From Aldehydirespirator sp965221215 (lineage in GTDB: Bacteria > Actinomycetota > Acidimicrobiia > Acidimicrobiales > Aldehydirespiratoraceae), in contig OZ244872.1 in the NCBI GenBank assembly GCA_965221215.1, positions 682,001 to 746,000 of the forward strand: 64,000 nucleotides of DNA, in the 5' to 3' direction. Below, in pieces: positions 57,012 to 64,000 of the stretch. Under the pieces are notes generated by a model. It was not told the origin of the DNA, did not search any database, and saw only the letters and a list, made by a program, of their open reading frames with translations. The position numbers and the translations under genes were made by a program. Within the stretch, counting starts at the first letter, position 1, and each line of letters begins with the position of its first letter.

Positions 57012-58016
57012 CTACTGGCTATCGCCTCGACCCGGCAGTTCCGACCCCGCCGGTTCCTGCGCTGCCGCGGCAGTAGGGTGATTCGACCCCGGCGGTTCCG
57101 ACACGGCCGCGGCCGACGGGACCGCGGGCCCAGCCGTCCGGCGCCGCCAGTAGTCGAGCAGGTCGTCGAGGGTCTGCTCCAGCGGAATCTCGGGGCGCCA
57201 GCCGGTGGCGTCGTGCAGCTTCGACGGGTCGCCGGTGAGCTCGGGCACGTCCATCGGGCGCAACAGATCGCCGTCGGTGGCGAGATGCATCGGGTGCCGG
57301 GCCTTCGCGATCAGGGCCTCGGCCAGCTCAGAGACGCTGCGGGCGCCGCCGCGGCAGACGTTGTAGGCCTCGCCCGCGGCGCCGTGCTCGGCCAGCAGCC
57401 GGTAGGCCCGCACCACGTCGCGCACGTCGGTGAAGTCGCGGCGGGCGTGCAGGTTGCCGACCGGCACCGACCGGTCGCCGCTGCGCTCGTTGGCCGCGAT
57501 CCGCGCCGCCAGCGCGGCCGCCGCGAAGCGGTCGCTCTGGCCGGGGCCGAGATGGTTGAAGGCCCTGGCCCGGATCACGTCGAGCCCTCGGCCCAGCCCG
57601 AACTGCACGCACACCATCTCGGCTGCGGCCTTGCTGGCCCCGTAGGGAGTGACCGGGCCCATGGCCACCGTCTCGGCGACGGGGAGGCCGGAGGGCTCGA
57701 CCCGCCCGTACACCTCCGCGCTGCTGACCACCAGCACCCGGCCGGCGTCGGCCCGCCGAGCCGCCTCCAGAACGTTGGACGTGCCCTCCACGTTGACCCG
57801 CAGGGTGGTGGCCGGATCGAGGAAGCTGGCCCGCACGTCGGCCTGGGCGGCCAGGTGGTACACGACGTCGGGGCGTCCGCCGGCGAAATCGGCCTCCAGG
57901 GCATCGGGATCGGTGATCTTGGCCTCGCTGATCGCCACCTCGTCGCCGGCCGCGGCGAGGTGCGCCACGAGATGACGGCCCACGAAGCCGGTGCCACCAG
58001 TGACGAGAGCCCGCAT
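57012..58016 (-). CDS. GDP-4-keto-6-deoxy-D-mannose reductase-like SDR
   Basis: 334 aa NAD(P)-dependent sugar reductase/epimerase. VTGGTGFVGRHLVAHL, HLAAQADVRASF, SSAEVYG, YGASKAAAEMV and FNHLGPGQ are present. Its partner gmd supplies the 4-keto sugar, so an Rmd role (GDP-D-rhamnose) is the best guess; the FNHxGPGQ block is typical of Rmd. The last 35 residues are an imperfect Pro/Ala/Ser repeat absent from the core fold. ATG 58016 is leaderless, 6 nt after TAGGGT (58023-58028, minus). Confidence 0.88.
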   Translation of the reverse strand: MRALVTGGTGFVGRHLVAHLAAAGDEVAISEAKITDPDALEADFAGGRPDVVYHLAAQADVRASFLDPATTLRVNVEGTSNVLEAARRADAGRVLVVSSAEVYGRVEPSGLPVAETVAMGPVTPYGASKAAAEMVCVQFGLGRGLDVIRARAFNHLGPGQSDRFAAAALAARIAANERSGDRSVPVGNLHARRDFTDVRDVVRAYRLLAEHGAAGEAYNVCRGGARSVSELAEALIAKARHPMHLATDGDLLRPMDVPELTGDPSKLHDATGWRPEIPLEQTLDDLLDYWRRRTAGPAVPSAAAVSEPPGSNHPTAAAAQEPAGSELPGRGDSQ

Positions 58017-58067
58017 TCGCGCACCCTAACGGGTCACAGTTGGCACGTTCGTGGCAGGAGCGGCCAT

Positions 58068-58073
58068 TAGCCT
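58068..58073 (+). promoter_or_regulatory. -10 element TAGCCT before the giant glycosyltransferase
   Basis: TAGCCT, 6 nt, then ATC 58080 in the frame of the glycosyltransferase. The spacing is that of the leaderless genes in this window. Confidence 0.45.
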
Positions 58074-58079
58074 CGGCTG

Positions 58080-61000
58080 ATCGACCCCTCGGCCAGTATC
58101 GACGCCCCGGTCAATAGCGACGCATCCGCGAAGAGCGCTGCGCCCGCCCCGACGGTGCTGGCCGTGGTGGTGGCCCACGAGCCCGGCGACTGGTTCGCCG
58201 AGACGCTCGAATCGCTGTCGTTGCAGGACTACGAGCACCTGAGCACCGTCGTGGTGGACGCAGCCGGCTCCGGGATCGGCCCGCAGGTGACGGAGGTCAT
58301 CGCCGATGCGGTCGTGATCGAGGCCGCCGGCGCCTCCGGCTTCTCGCAGGCGGCCAACGCGGTGCTCGACGCGGGCACCGACGCTGACTATCTGCTGGTG
58401 TGCCACGACGATGTGGCGCTGGCCCCCGACGCGGTCGCCACCCTCGTGGCCGAGGCGCTGAGAAGCAACGCCGGGATAGTCGGCCCCAAGCTCGTCGCCT
58501 GGGATCGGCCCGAGATCATCCAGCACGTCGGCTACGACGTGGACCGCTTCGGCGTGGCCGCCGATCGGGTCGGCGCCGACGACCTCGACCAGGAGCAGCA
58601 CGACGGCGTGAGCGACGTGTTCGCCCTGCCCTCGGCGGTGCTTCTCGTCCGCCGGGACCTGTTCGTGCGCCTCGGCGGCTTCGACGCGGGCATGACCTTC
58701 CGGGGCGAGGACGTCGATCTGTGCTGGCGGGCCCAGATGGCTGGGGCTCGGGTGATGTTCGTCGGCGGCGCGGTGGCCCGACACCGCGAGGCCCTCGTGT
58801 CGCGCCGCGGGGTTGACGACTCCAAGCTCACCGAGACCCGCCACGCGCTGCGGGCCATGCTGGTCAACCACGGCCGCATCTCGCTCACCCTGCTGGTGCC
58901 GGTGGCGCTGCTGATGGCGCTGGCCGAGGTGGTGCTGGCCGTCTTCACCGCCCACTTCGGCCGGGCCCGCGATGTGGTCTCGGCCTGGACCTGGAACATC
59001 TCCCGGCTCGATGTGGTGGTCCAGCGGCGCAAGGCCAACGCCCAGGTGCGACAGGTGCGCCAAGCCGACGTCACCGCGCTGCAGTACTTCGGCAGCGTCC
59101 GCGTGCTGTCGTCGCTGCGCCGCAGGGCCAGCGGGCAGGCCGGGCCGGAGCCCCCCGGTCTGCTCGGCGCCGGCCGGGGCGTGCTCGGGGGTCTGCGCAC
59201 GGGAACCACCCGGATGGCCTGGATCACCTGGATCTTGGTGCTCGGGTTCGTGCTGTTCGGATCGCGTCGGCTGCTGACGTCGGGCGTGCCCGCGGTCGGG
59301 GACTTCGTGGCGCTGCCCGACACCGGCGCCGACCTGCTGAGGGCCTGGTGGAGCGGCTGGAGCGAGCGCAACGCCGGGGCACCCTCGTCCAATCTGGGAA
59401 TCCTGGTGTACCTGGGCCTGGCGGGCGGGATCCTCGGCAGCATGGCCCTGGTACGCACCCTGGCCGTTGTTGCGCTGATCGTTGTCGGGCTGGCCGGCGC
59501 CTACCGGCTGCTGGCTGCCACCGGCTCGCGCCGGGCCCAGGCGGCCACGCTGGTCGCCTACCTGCTGGTTCCGCTGGTGCCGGCGTCGATGGCGGGCGGG
59601 TCGCTGCCCGGCCTCGTCGGCTACGCCGCCGCGCCGTGGATGCTCAAGGGGTTGCTGCGGGCGTCGCGGGCCGCGCCGTTCCGCCAGGATGCCGGGGGGC
59701 TGGGGGGCCGGCGCTTCGCGGACCGGATCTTTGTGTACGTGTCGCTGGGAGCGGCCGCGGGGGCCGCCGCGCTGGTGGTTCCGGCCGCGGCCGGTCTGGT
59801 GGTGCTGCTGGCCGCGGGCCTGGTGGCCGGCAGCCTGCTGGCGGGACGGCCCGCGGGGGTACCCCGCCTTGTGGCCGCCACCGTGCTGTGCGTGCCGACG
59901 GCCGCCTTCCTGGCCTTCCCGACGGTGGTGGACGTGGCCGCGTCGGGCCCGGACTGGGCCTTCGTCGCCGACGGGCGCGACGGCTCGGCCGGGGTGGTCT
60001 CATTCGGCGAGATCCTGCGCTTCGCGACCGCCGGCTACGACCCGCCCGCACTGGTCTGGCTGTTCGCGGTCCCGATGGCGGTCCCGCTGCTGCTCGGGCG
60101 GGGATGGCGCCTGGAGCAGTCGGTGCGACTGTGGATGGTGGCAGTGGTGGCATGGGCGGCCGCGCTGGCCGCCGAGCGGGGGATGCTGCCCTTCGGGCTC
60201 GGCGACCTGCAGCTGCTGCTGGCGCCCGCCGCGGTAGCGGTGGCCGGACTGTGCGGCCTGGCGGTGCTGTCCATCGAGCACGACCTGCGATTCAGCCACT
60301 TCGGCTGGCGGCAGGCGCTGGTGCCGGTGACGGCGCTGGCGTCGCTGCTGGTGGCGGTGGGCGGCATCGGCTCGCTGGAGGACGGGCGGTGGGGTCTGGT
60401 CGGCGGCGACCACCACGCCGCGCTGCGCTTCGAGGCCCCGGTCCTGGAGGGCGCCTACCGGGTGCTGTGGATCGGAGCGCCCGAGTTCCTGGCTGTGGAG
60501 GGGCACAGCCTCGCTCCCGGCGTGGCCTGGGCTGCCACCACCGGCGACTCGGTGACGCTGCCCGATCGTGCCGTGCCGTTCGATCCGGGCCGCGCCGATC
60601 TGTTCGAGTCGGTGATCGACGAGATCGAACAGGGCCGCACCGCGAGGGGCGGACGGCTGCTGGCCGGACTGGGGGTTCGCTACGTGGTGCTGCTGCATCG
60701 GCTGGCGCCCGCACCGTTCTCGGCTGAATCCGATGCCCGGCCGGTGCCGGCCGAGCTGGCGGAGGCCATGCGCGACCAGCTCGACCTCGAGTTGGTGGAG
60801 GGCACCAACAGTGCGGCCGACATGTTCGTGAACACGGCCTGGGTGCCGATGCGGGCCCTCTATGCACCCGGGTTCGACGAACCGATCGAAAACTTCGCCG
60901 ACCTCGAGTCCCGCCCGCTGACGCCGGGCGCCTCGCTGTTCTCGGGGGACGGTCCGCCGTGGCGGGCGCGAATTCCCGACGGTGCGGAGATCCTGGTCAG

Positions 61001-61220
61001 CCACTCGCCGCGGCCGGGCTGGGAGCTGAGCGTCGGCGGCGAGCCCGTGCCCCGGCGCGAGGCGCTGTCATGGACGAGGGTCTACCGGCCCCCCTCGGGC
61101 GGCGACGTGGAGCTGTCCTACACGGCGCCCTGGTGGCGCCGCGGCGGCCAGCTGGTCGGCGCAGCCGCGCCCTTCGTGCTGGGGCTGGCGTGGCTGCGCC
61201 GCCGGACGGAGGCGCCTTGA
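58080..61220 (+). CDS. Giant membrane glycosyltransferase (GT2 domain plus multi-helix region)
   Basis: N-terminal GT-A domain (VLAVVVAHEPGDWFAETLESL, HDDVALAPDAV, GFDAGMTFRGEDVDLCWRAQMAG) followed by about a dozen membrane helices and a C-terminal extracytoplasmic region. This large architecture is typical of actinobacteria and is often next to DUF5719 genes, as here. It probably builds a cell-envelope glycan. The first standard start is GTG 58155, which begins inside the first beta-strand. The frame is open to 58071 with strongly GC-rich third positions, and ATC 58080 fits the leaderless spacing, so 58080 is preferred. 1046 aa. Confidence 0.82.
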   Translation: MDPSASIDAPVNSDASAKSAAPAPTVLAVVVAHEPGDWFAETLESLSLQDYEHLSTVVVDAAGSGIGPQVTEVIADAVVIEAAGASGFSQAANAVLDAGTDADYLLVCHDDVALAPDAVATLVAEALRSNAGIVGPKLVAWDRPEIIQHVGYDVDRFGVAADRVGADDLDQEQHDGVSDVFALPSAVLLVRRDLFVRLGGFDAGMTFRGEDVDLCWRAQMAGARVMFVGGAVARHREALVSRRGVDDSKLTETRHALRAMLVNHGRISLTLLVPVALLMALAEVVLAVFTAHFGRARDVVSAWTWNISRLDVVVQRRKANAQVRQVRQADVTALQYFGSVRVLSSLRRRASGQAGPEPPGLLGAGRGVLGGLRTGTTRMAWITWILVLGFVLFGSRRLLTSGVPAVGDFVALPDTGADLLRAWWSGWSERNAGAPSSNLGILVYLGLAGGILGSMALVRTLAVVALIVVGLAGAYRLLAATGSRRAQAATLVAYLLVPLVPASMAGGSLPGLVGYAAAPWMLKGLLRASRAAPFRQDAGGLGGRRFADRIFVYVSLGAAAGAAALVVPAAAGLVVLLAAGLVAGSLLAGRPAGVPRLVAATVLCVPTAAFLAFPTVVDVAASGPDWAFVADGRDGSAGVVSFGEILRFATAGYDPPALVWLFAVPMAVPLLLGRGWRLEQSVRLWMVAVVAWAAALAAERGMLPFGLGDLQLLLAPAAVAVAGLCGLAVLSIEHDLRFSHFGWRQALVPVTALASLLVAVGGIGSLEDGRWGLVGGDHHAALRFEAPVLEGAYRVLWIGAPEFLAVEGHSLAPGVAWAATTGDSVTLPDRAVPFDPGRADLFESVIDEIEQGRTARGGRLLAGLGVRYVVLLHRLAPAPFSAESDARPVPAELAEAMRDQLDLELVEGTNSAADMFVNTAWVPMRALYAPGFDEPIENFADLESRPLTPGASLFSGDGPPWRARIPDGAEILVSHSPRPGWELSVGGEPVPRREALSWTRVYRPPSGGDVELSYTAPWWRRGGQLVGAAAPFVLGLAWLRRRTEAP

Positions 61221-62824
61221 TGCGGCTGACCCGGGTGCTTGCCATCGCCGCCATCGCCGGCCTGCTGGGGGCGGGGGTGCTCCTCGACCTGGCCGACCGC
61301 CCACAGGCGGACTCGGCCGAGCGGCACACGTCGGCTCTGGCCGCGGTGACCGCGGCGGTCACCACCTGGTTCTGCCCCGGCGGCAGCGGGCCGTCGGGGA
61401 TCGCCGAGTTGACGGTCCAGATCACCAACGGCTCCGATGATCGGCGAAGCGTCACTGCGAGCGTGCTGCCGGGCCGGTCCGCGTCCGAGCCCTCCGGTGG
61501 GTCGACCATGTTGGAGCCGGCGGTGATCCCGATGCTCGTCGAGCCCCGTGACCGTGTGCTGCTCCGGCCCGCAGAAGTGCTGATGCAGACGGCAACGTCG
61601 GAGTCCGCAACCTCCGGCTCGCAGTGGGCTGGCGTGACGGTGGAAGCCGAGGGTTCCGACCTGATCGTGGAGCAGATCCTCACCGGAGCACAGGGCGGGG
61701 TGGGGCGCTCCCCCTGCCTCACCCGGGTGGCCGACACCTGGACCGTCTCCAACGGCGCCACCCGCTCGGCGGTGGAGGGCGAGCGCTTCGTGGTGATGCT
61801 CCTCAACCCGTTCCCCGACGCCGCGGTGGCCGACATCGAGCTGGTGGCCGACGTGGGCCGCGACTCGATCGACGGGCTGGTCATTCCGGCTCAACGGGTG
61901 GTGGCGGTGGACGTGACCAACGAGGTCACAGTGGCGGCCACGGTGGCGGCCTTCATCAACGTCGTCTCCGGCCGGGTGGCTGCGTCGTGGATCCAGATCG
62001 CCGACGGCCCCCTCGCGGGCCAGGGCACCCGGACCGCCCCCGCCGTCGTCGGCGCGGCCGATCAGTGGCATCTTCCCGTGGCCGCGGTCGGCGCCGGCCG
62101 CCGAGATGTGGTGGCCGTGTCGAACCCGTCGCCCGACGAGGTCGCCGAGGTGGATCTGGAGATCATCGCCGAGGACCCGGCGGCTGAGGTGAGCCCCATC
62201 GAGGTCACCGTCCGCCCGGGCCGGACCGTGCTGGTGGACCTGTCCGAGCAGGGGCGCCTCGAAGGCATCGGCGCATTCAGCGTGGTGGTCCGCTCCCTGG
62301 CGGCCGTGCCGGTGACCGCCTCGATCATCAGCGCCTCCTCGACGGCCGATCCCGCGGGCGCGGCCGGCGCAGCAGCAGCCACAGCCGACTCGACCGCGGC
62401 CGGCGGCGCCGACAGCGCCTCGCGCCGCTGGATCGTGCCCGCCGAAGTGCCCGTCTCCGACGGCGGCGACGGCTCGGGCGGTGCAGCCGGGGCCCTGGTG
62501 ATCGTCAACCCGTCGGCGGAGGGAATCGCCGCGGTCAACGTGAGCGTCGACGGCGAGCCGGTCTGCTCCACCGAGATCGGACCGGGCCGCAACCGCCGGC
62601 TGTCGCTGGCCTGGCTGGCCTCGCGGGCCGAGGACCGCTGCCCGGTGGAGGCGGACTCGTCGCTGCTTTCGGTCGATTCGGAGCGCTACGCGGCGGGGTT
62701 CCTGGTGGAGGTGGACTCTTCGGCGCCGGTGGTGGTGGGCCGCGAGCTGCTGGGGCTCACTTCGCGCTCGGCTGCGCTGGGCGTAGCTGTCGAAGAGCCG
62801 GTGCCGCTCAGCGCGCTCCGCTAA
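61220..62824 (+). CDS. DUF5719 family exported protein
   Basis: 534 aa with one N-terminal signal/anchor segment (LAIAAIAGLLGAGVLLDLA). The rest is beta-rich and secreted: TTWFCPGG near the start, repeated Ig-like strands with NPFPDAAVADIELV, NPSPDEVAEVDLEI and NPSAEGIAAVNVSV (three copies of an NPxxxxxAxVxV element about 100-200 residues apart), and Cys residues at CSTEIGPG and DRCPVE. DUF5719 has no established role. ATG 61220 overlaps the glycosyltransferase stop (TGATG), so they are co-translated. The 3' end overlaps ftsH by 17 bp. Confidence 0.85.
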   Translation: MRLTRVLAIAAIAGLLGAGVLLDLADRPQADSAERHTSALAAVTAAVTTWFCPGGSGPSGIAELTVQITNGSDDRRSVTASVLPGRSASEPSGGSTMLEPAVIPMLVEPRDRVLLRPAEVLMQTATSESATSGSQWAGVTVEAEGSDLIVEQILTGAQGGVGRSPCLTRVADTWTVSNGATRSAVEGERFVVMLLNPFPDAAVADIELVADVGRDSIDGLVIPAQRVVAVDVTNEVTVAATVAAFINVVSGRVAASWIQIADGPLAGQGTRTAPAVVGAADQWHLPVAAVGAGRRDVVAVSNPSPDEVAEVDLEIIAEDPAAEVSPIEVTVRPGRTVLVDLSEQGRLEGIGAFSVVVRSLAAVPVTASIISASSTADPAGAAGAAAATADSTAAGGADSASRRWIVPAEVPVSDGGDGSGGAAGALVIVNPSAEGIAAVNVSVDGEPVCSTEIGPGRNRRLSLAWLASRAEDRCPVEADSSLLSVDSERYAAGFLVEVDSSAPVVVGRELLGLTSRSAALGVAVEEPVPLSALR

Positions 62825-64000
62825 CCGGGGTCGCTTCGTCGGGGTCGGGCTGTGGAGATGTGTCGCGGGACACTGCGATCAGGCGGTCGACCTCCTCGCC
62901 GCTGATGGTCTCGTGCTCGAGCAGGGCCCTGGCCACCAGGTCGAGCCCGTGGCGGTACTCGGTGAGGGTCTGCACGCACCGCTCCTGCTGCTCTCGCAGG
63001 ATGCGCTCGGTCTCCTTGTCGATCGCCCGGGCGGTCTCGTCGCTGTAGTCGCGGGTCTGCACCAGATCCTCGCCCAGGAACACCTGGTTCTGCGATCCCC
63101 AGGCCATGGGGCCGAGCTCGGTGGACATGCCCCACTCCCGCACCATCGACCGCGCCAGCGCGGTGGCCCGCATCAGGTCGTCGGCCGCGCCGGTGCTGCC
63201 GATCCCGAACACCAGCTCCTCGGCGATGCGACCGCCGAACATCACCACCAGGCGGTCGAGGATGTAGTCAGAGCGGTAGATGTGGCGATCCTCCTCGGGC
63301 AGCTGCATGGTCACGCCCAGCGCCATCCCGCTGGGGATGATGGTCACCTTGTGCAGCGGGTCGGCCGTCGGCAGCACCGCCGCGCACACCGCGTGGCCCG
63401 CCTCGTGGTAGGCGATGGCCTCCTTCTCGTCGTCGGTGAGGGCCAGCGACTCGCGCTTTTGGCCCATGATCACCCGGTCGCGGGCCATCTCGACATGCTG
63501 GGCCGCGATCTCCTCGCAGCCGTCGCGCACCGCATACAGGGCGGCCTCGTTGATCAGGTTGGACAGGTCGGCGCCGCTCATCCCCGGCGTGCCCCGAGCC
63601 ACCACGTTCAGATCCAGATCCTCGGCGGTGCGCTTGCCCTTGATGTGCACCTCGAGGATGGCGTGGCGGTCCGACAGCTCCGGCAGCGGCACCACCACCT
63701 GGCGGTCGAAGCGTCCCGGCCGCAGCAGGGCGGGGTCGAGGATGTCGGGCCGGTTGGTGGCGGCCATCATCACGATCCCCTCGGACCCCTCGAACCCGTC
63801 CATCTCAGACAGCATCTGGTTGAGGGTCTGCTCGCGCTCGTCGTGGCCTCCGCCGAGGCCGGCGCCCCGCTTGCGGCCGATCGAGTCGACCTCGTCGATG
63901 AAGATGATGGCCTTGCCCATCTTGCGGGCCGACTGGAACAGGTCGCGCACCCGGCTGGCGCCCACCCCCACGAACATCTCCATGAAGTCCGAGCCGGTCA
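62808..64000 (-). CDS. ftsH: ATP-dependent zinc metalloprotease FtsH, 5' truncated by the window
   Basis: C-terminal 397 codons of the membrane AAA+ protease; the N-terminal helices and Walker A lie beyond the window edge. Seen here: FVGVGASRVRDLF pore loop, Walker B IIFIDEVDSIG, second-region-of-homology ATNRPDILDPALLRPGRFDR, and the zinc site HEAGH with the downstream GADDLMRATALARSMV segment. It degrades membrane proteins and some soluble ones. It converges on the DUF5719 gene. Confidence 0.97.
   Translation of the reverse strand, partial: TGSDFMEMFVGVGASRVRDLFQSARKMGKAIIFIDEVDSIGRKRGAGLGGGHDEREQTLNQMLSEMDGFEGSEGIVMMAATNRPDILDPALLRPGRFDRQVVVPLPELSDRHAILEVHIKGKRTAEDLDLNVVARGTPGMSGADLSNLINEAALYAVRDGCEEIAAQHVEMARDRVIMGQKRESLALTDDEKEAIAYHEAGHAVCAAVLPTADPLHKVTIIPSGMALGVTMQLPEEDRHIYRSDYILDRLVVMFGGRIAEELVFGIGSTGAADDLMRATALARSMVREWGMSTELGPMAWGSQNQVFLGEDLVQTRDYSDETARAIDKETERILREQQERCVQTLTEYRHGLDLVARALLEHETISGEEVDRLIAVSRDTSPQPDPDEATPVSGAR

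Overview
The window is high-GC actinobacterial chromosome. A septum-formation-type lipoprotein, F420 biosynthesis genes (cofD, cofE), a DUF5719 protein next to a giant glycosyltransferase, LytR-CpsA-Psr chemistry and many leaderless genes together suggest class Acidimicrobiia or a relative. That placement is inference from gene content. No rRNA, tRNA, CRISPR array or intact insertion sequence was seen, and no stretch over 300 bases lacks a gene.

Layout. 1-4.4 kb: 3' end of an amidohydrolase, a tag DNA glycosylase, an aquaporin, a lipoprotein pair, a small PPOX-like protein and a toxin gene with a truncated antitoxin. 4.3-8.4 kb: leuS and a YcaQ/AlkX-type glycosylase, apparently one operon. 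8.7-15.2 kb: a compact corrinoid-dependent methyl-transfer cluster (corrinoid protein, DUF1638, small 'virulence factor' domain protein, methyl-THF:corrinoid methyltransferase, ASKHA/ferredoxin reactivator, pyrrolysine-free MttB homologue), probably demethylating a quaternary amine into the folate pool. 15.3-19 kb: an orphan family-5 solute-binding lipoprotein and an MFS exporter. 19-47.2 kb: a rhodanese-ThiF sulfur carrier enzyme, then a large surface-polysaccharide region (flippase, polymerase/ligase, ABC exporter, glycosyltransferases, initiating sugar-1-phosphate transferase, SpoIID/SLH protein, biotin carboxylase, WecB-like epimerase, pyruvyl transferase, BirA, LCP ligase, Ugd, nucleotidyltransferase, GalE).

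47.2-54.2 kb is the most unusual part. Two tandem collagen-like (GXY) proteins are followed by two divergent paralogues that join a His-rich segment, a cupredoxin domain lacking the canonical Cys copper ligand, and a C-terminal array of Cys-pair repeats. The first collagen gene is split by a run of 14 G residues that looks like a phase-variation switch. The two cupredoxin genes are transcribed from opposite strands of one overlapping bidirectional -10 element, and both look leaderless. 54.2-58 kb: cofE, cofD, gmd and an rmd-like reductase on the minus strand. 58-62.8 kb: a giant glycosyltransferase and a DUF5719 protein. The window ends inside ftsH.

Three themes run through the window. (1) Many non-operonic genes have TAnnnT exactly 6-8 nt before the start codon, so leaderless transcription is the rule; it fixes many starts and exposes two probable ATC starts and three leaderless mini-ORFs. 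(2) A dispersed repeat of about 95-140 bp occurs between genes and also in frame inside genes, read in different frames, like the palindromic elements of Rickettsia. (3) Short tandem duplications (60, 50, 38 and 23 bp) sit at gene ends.
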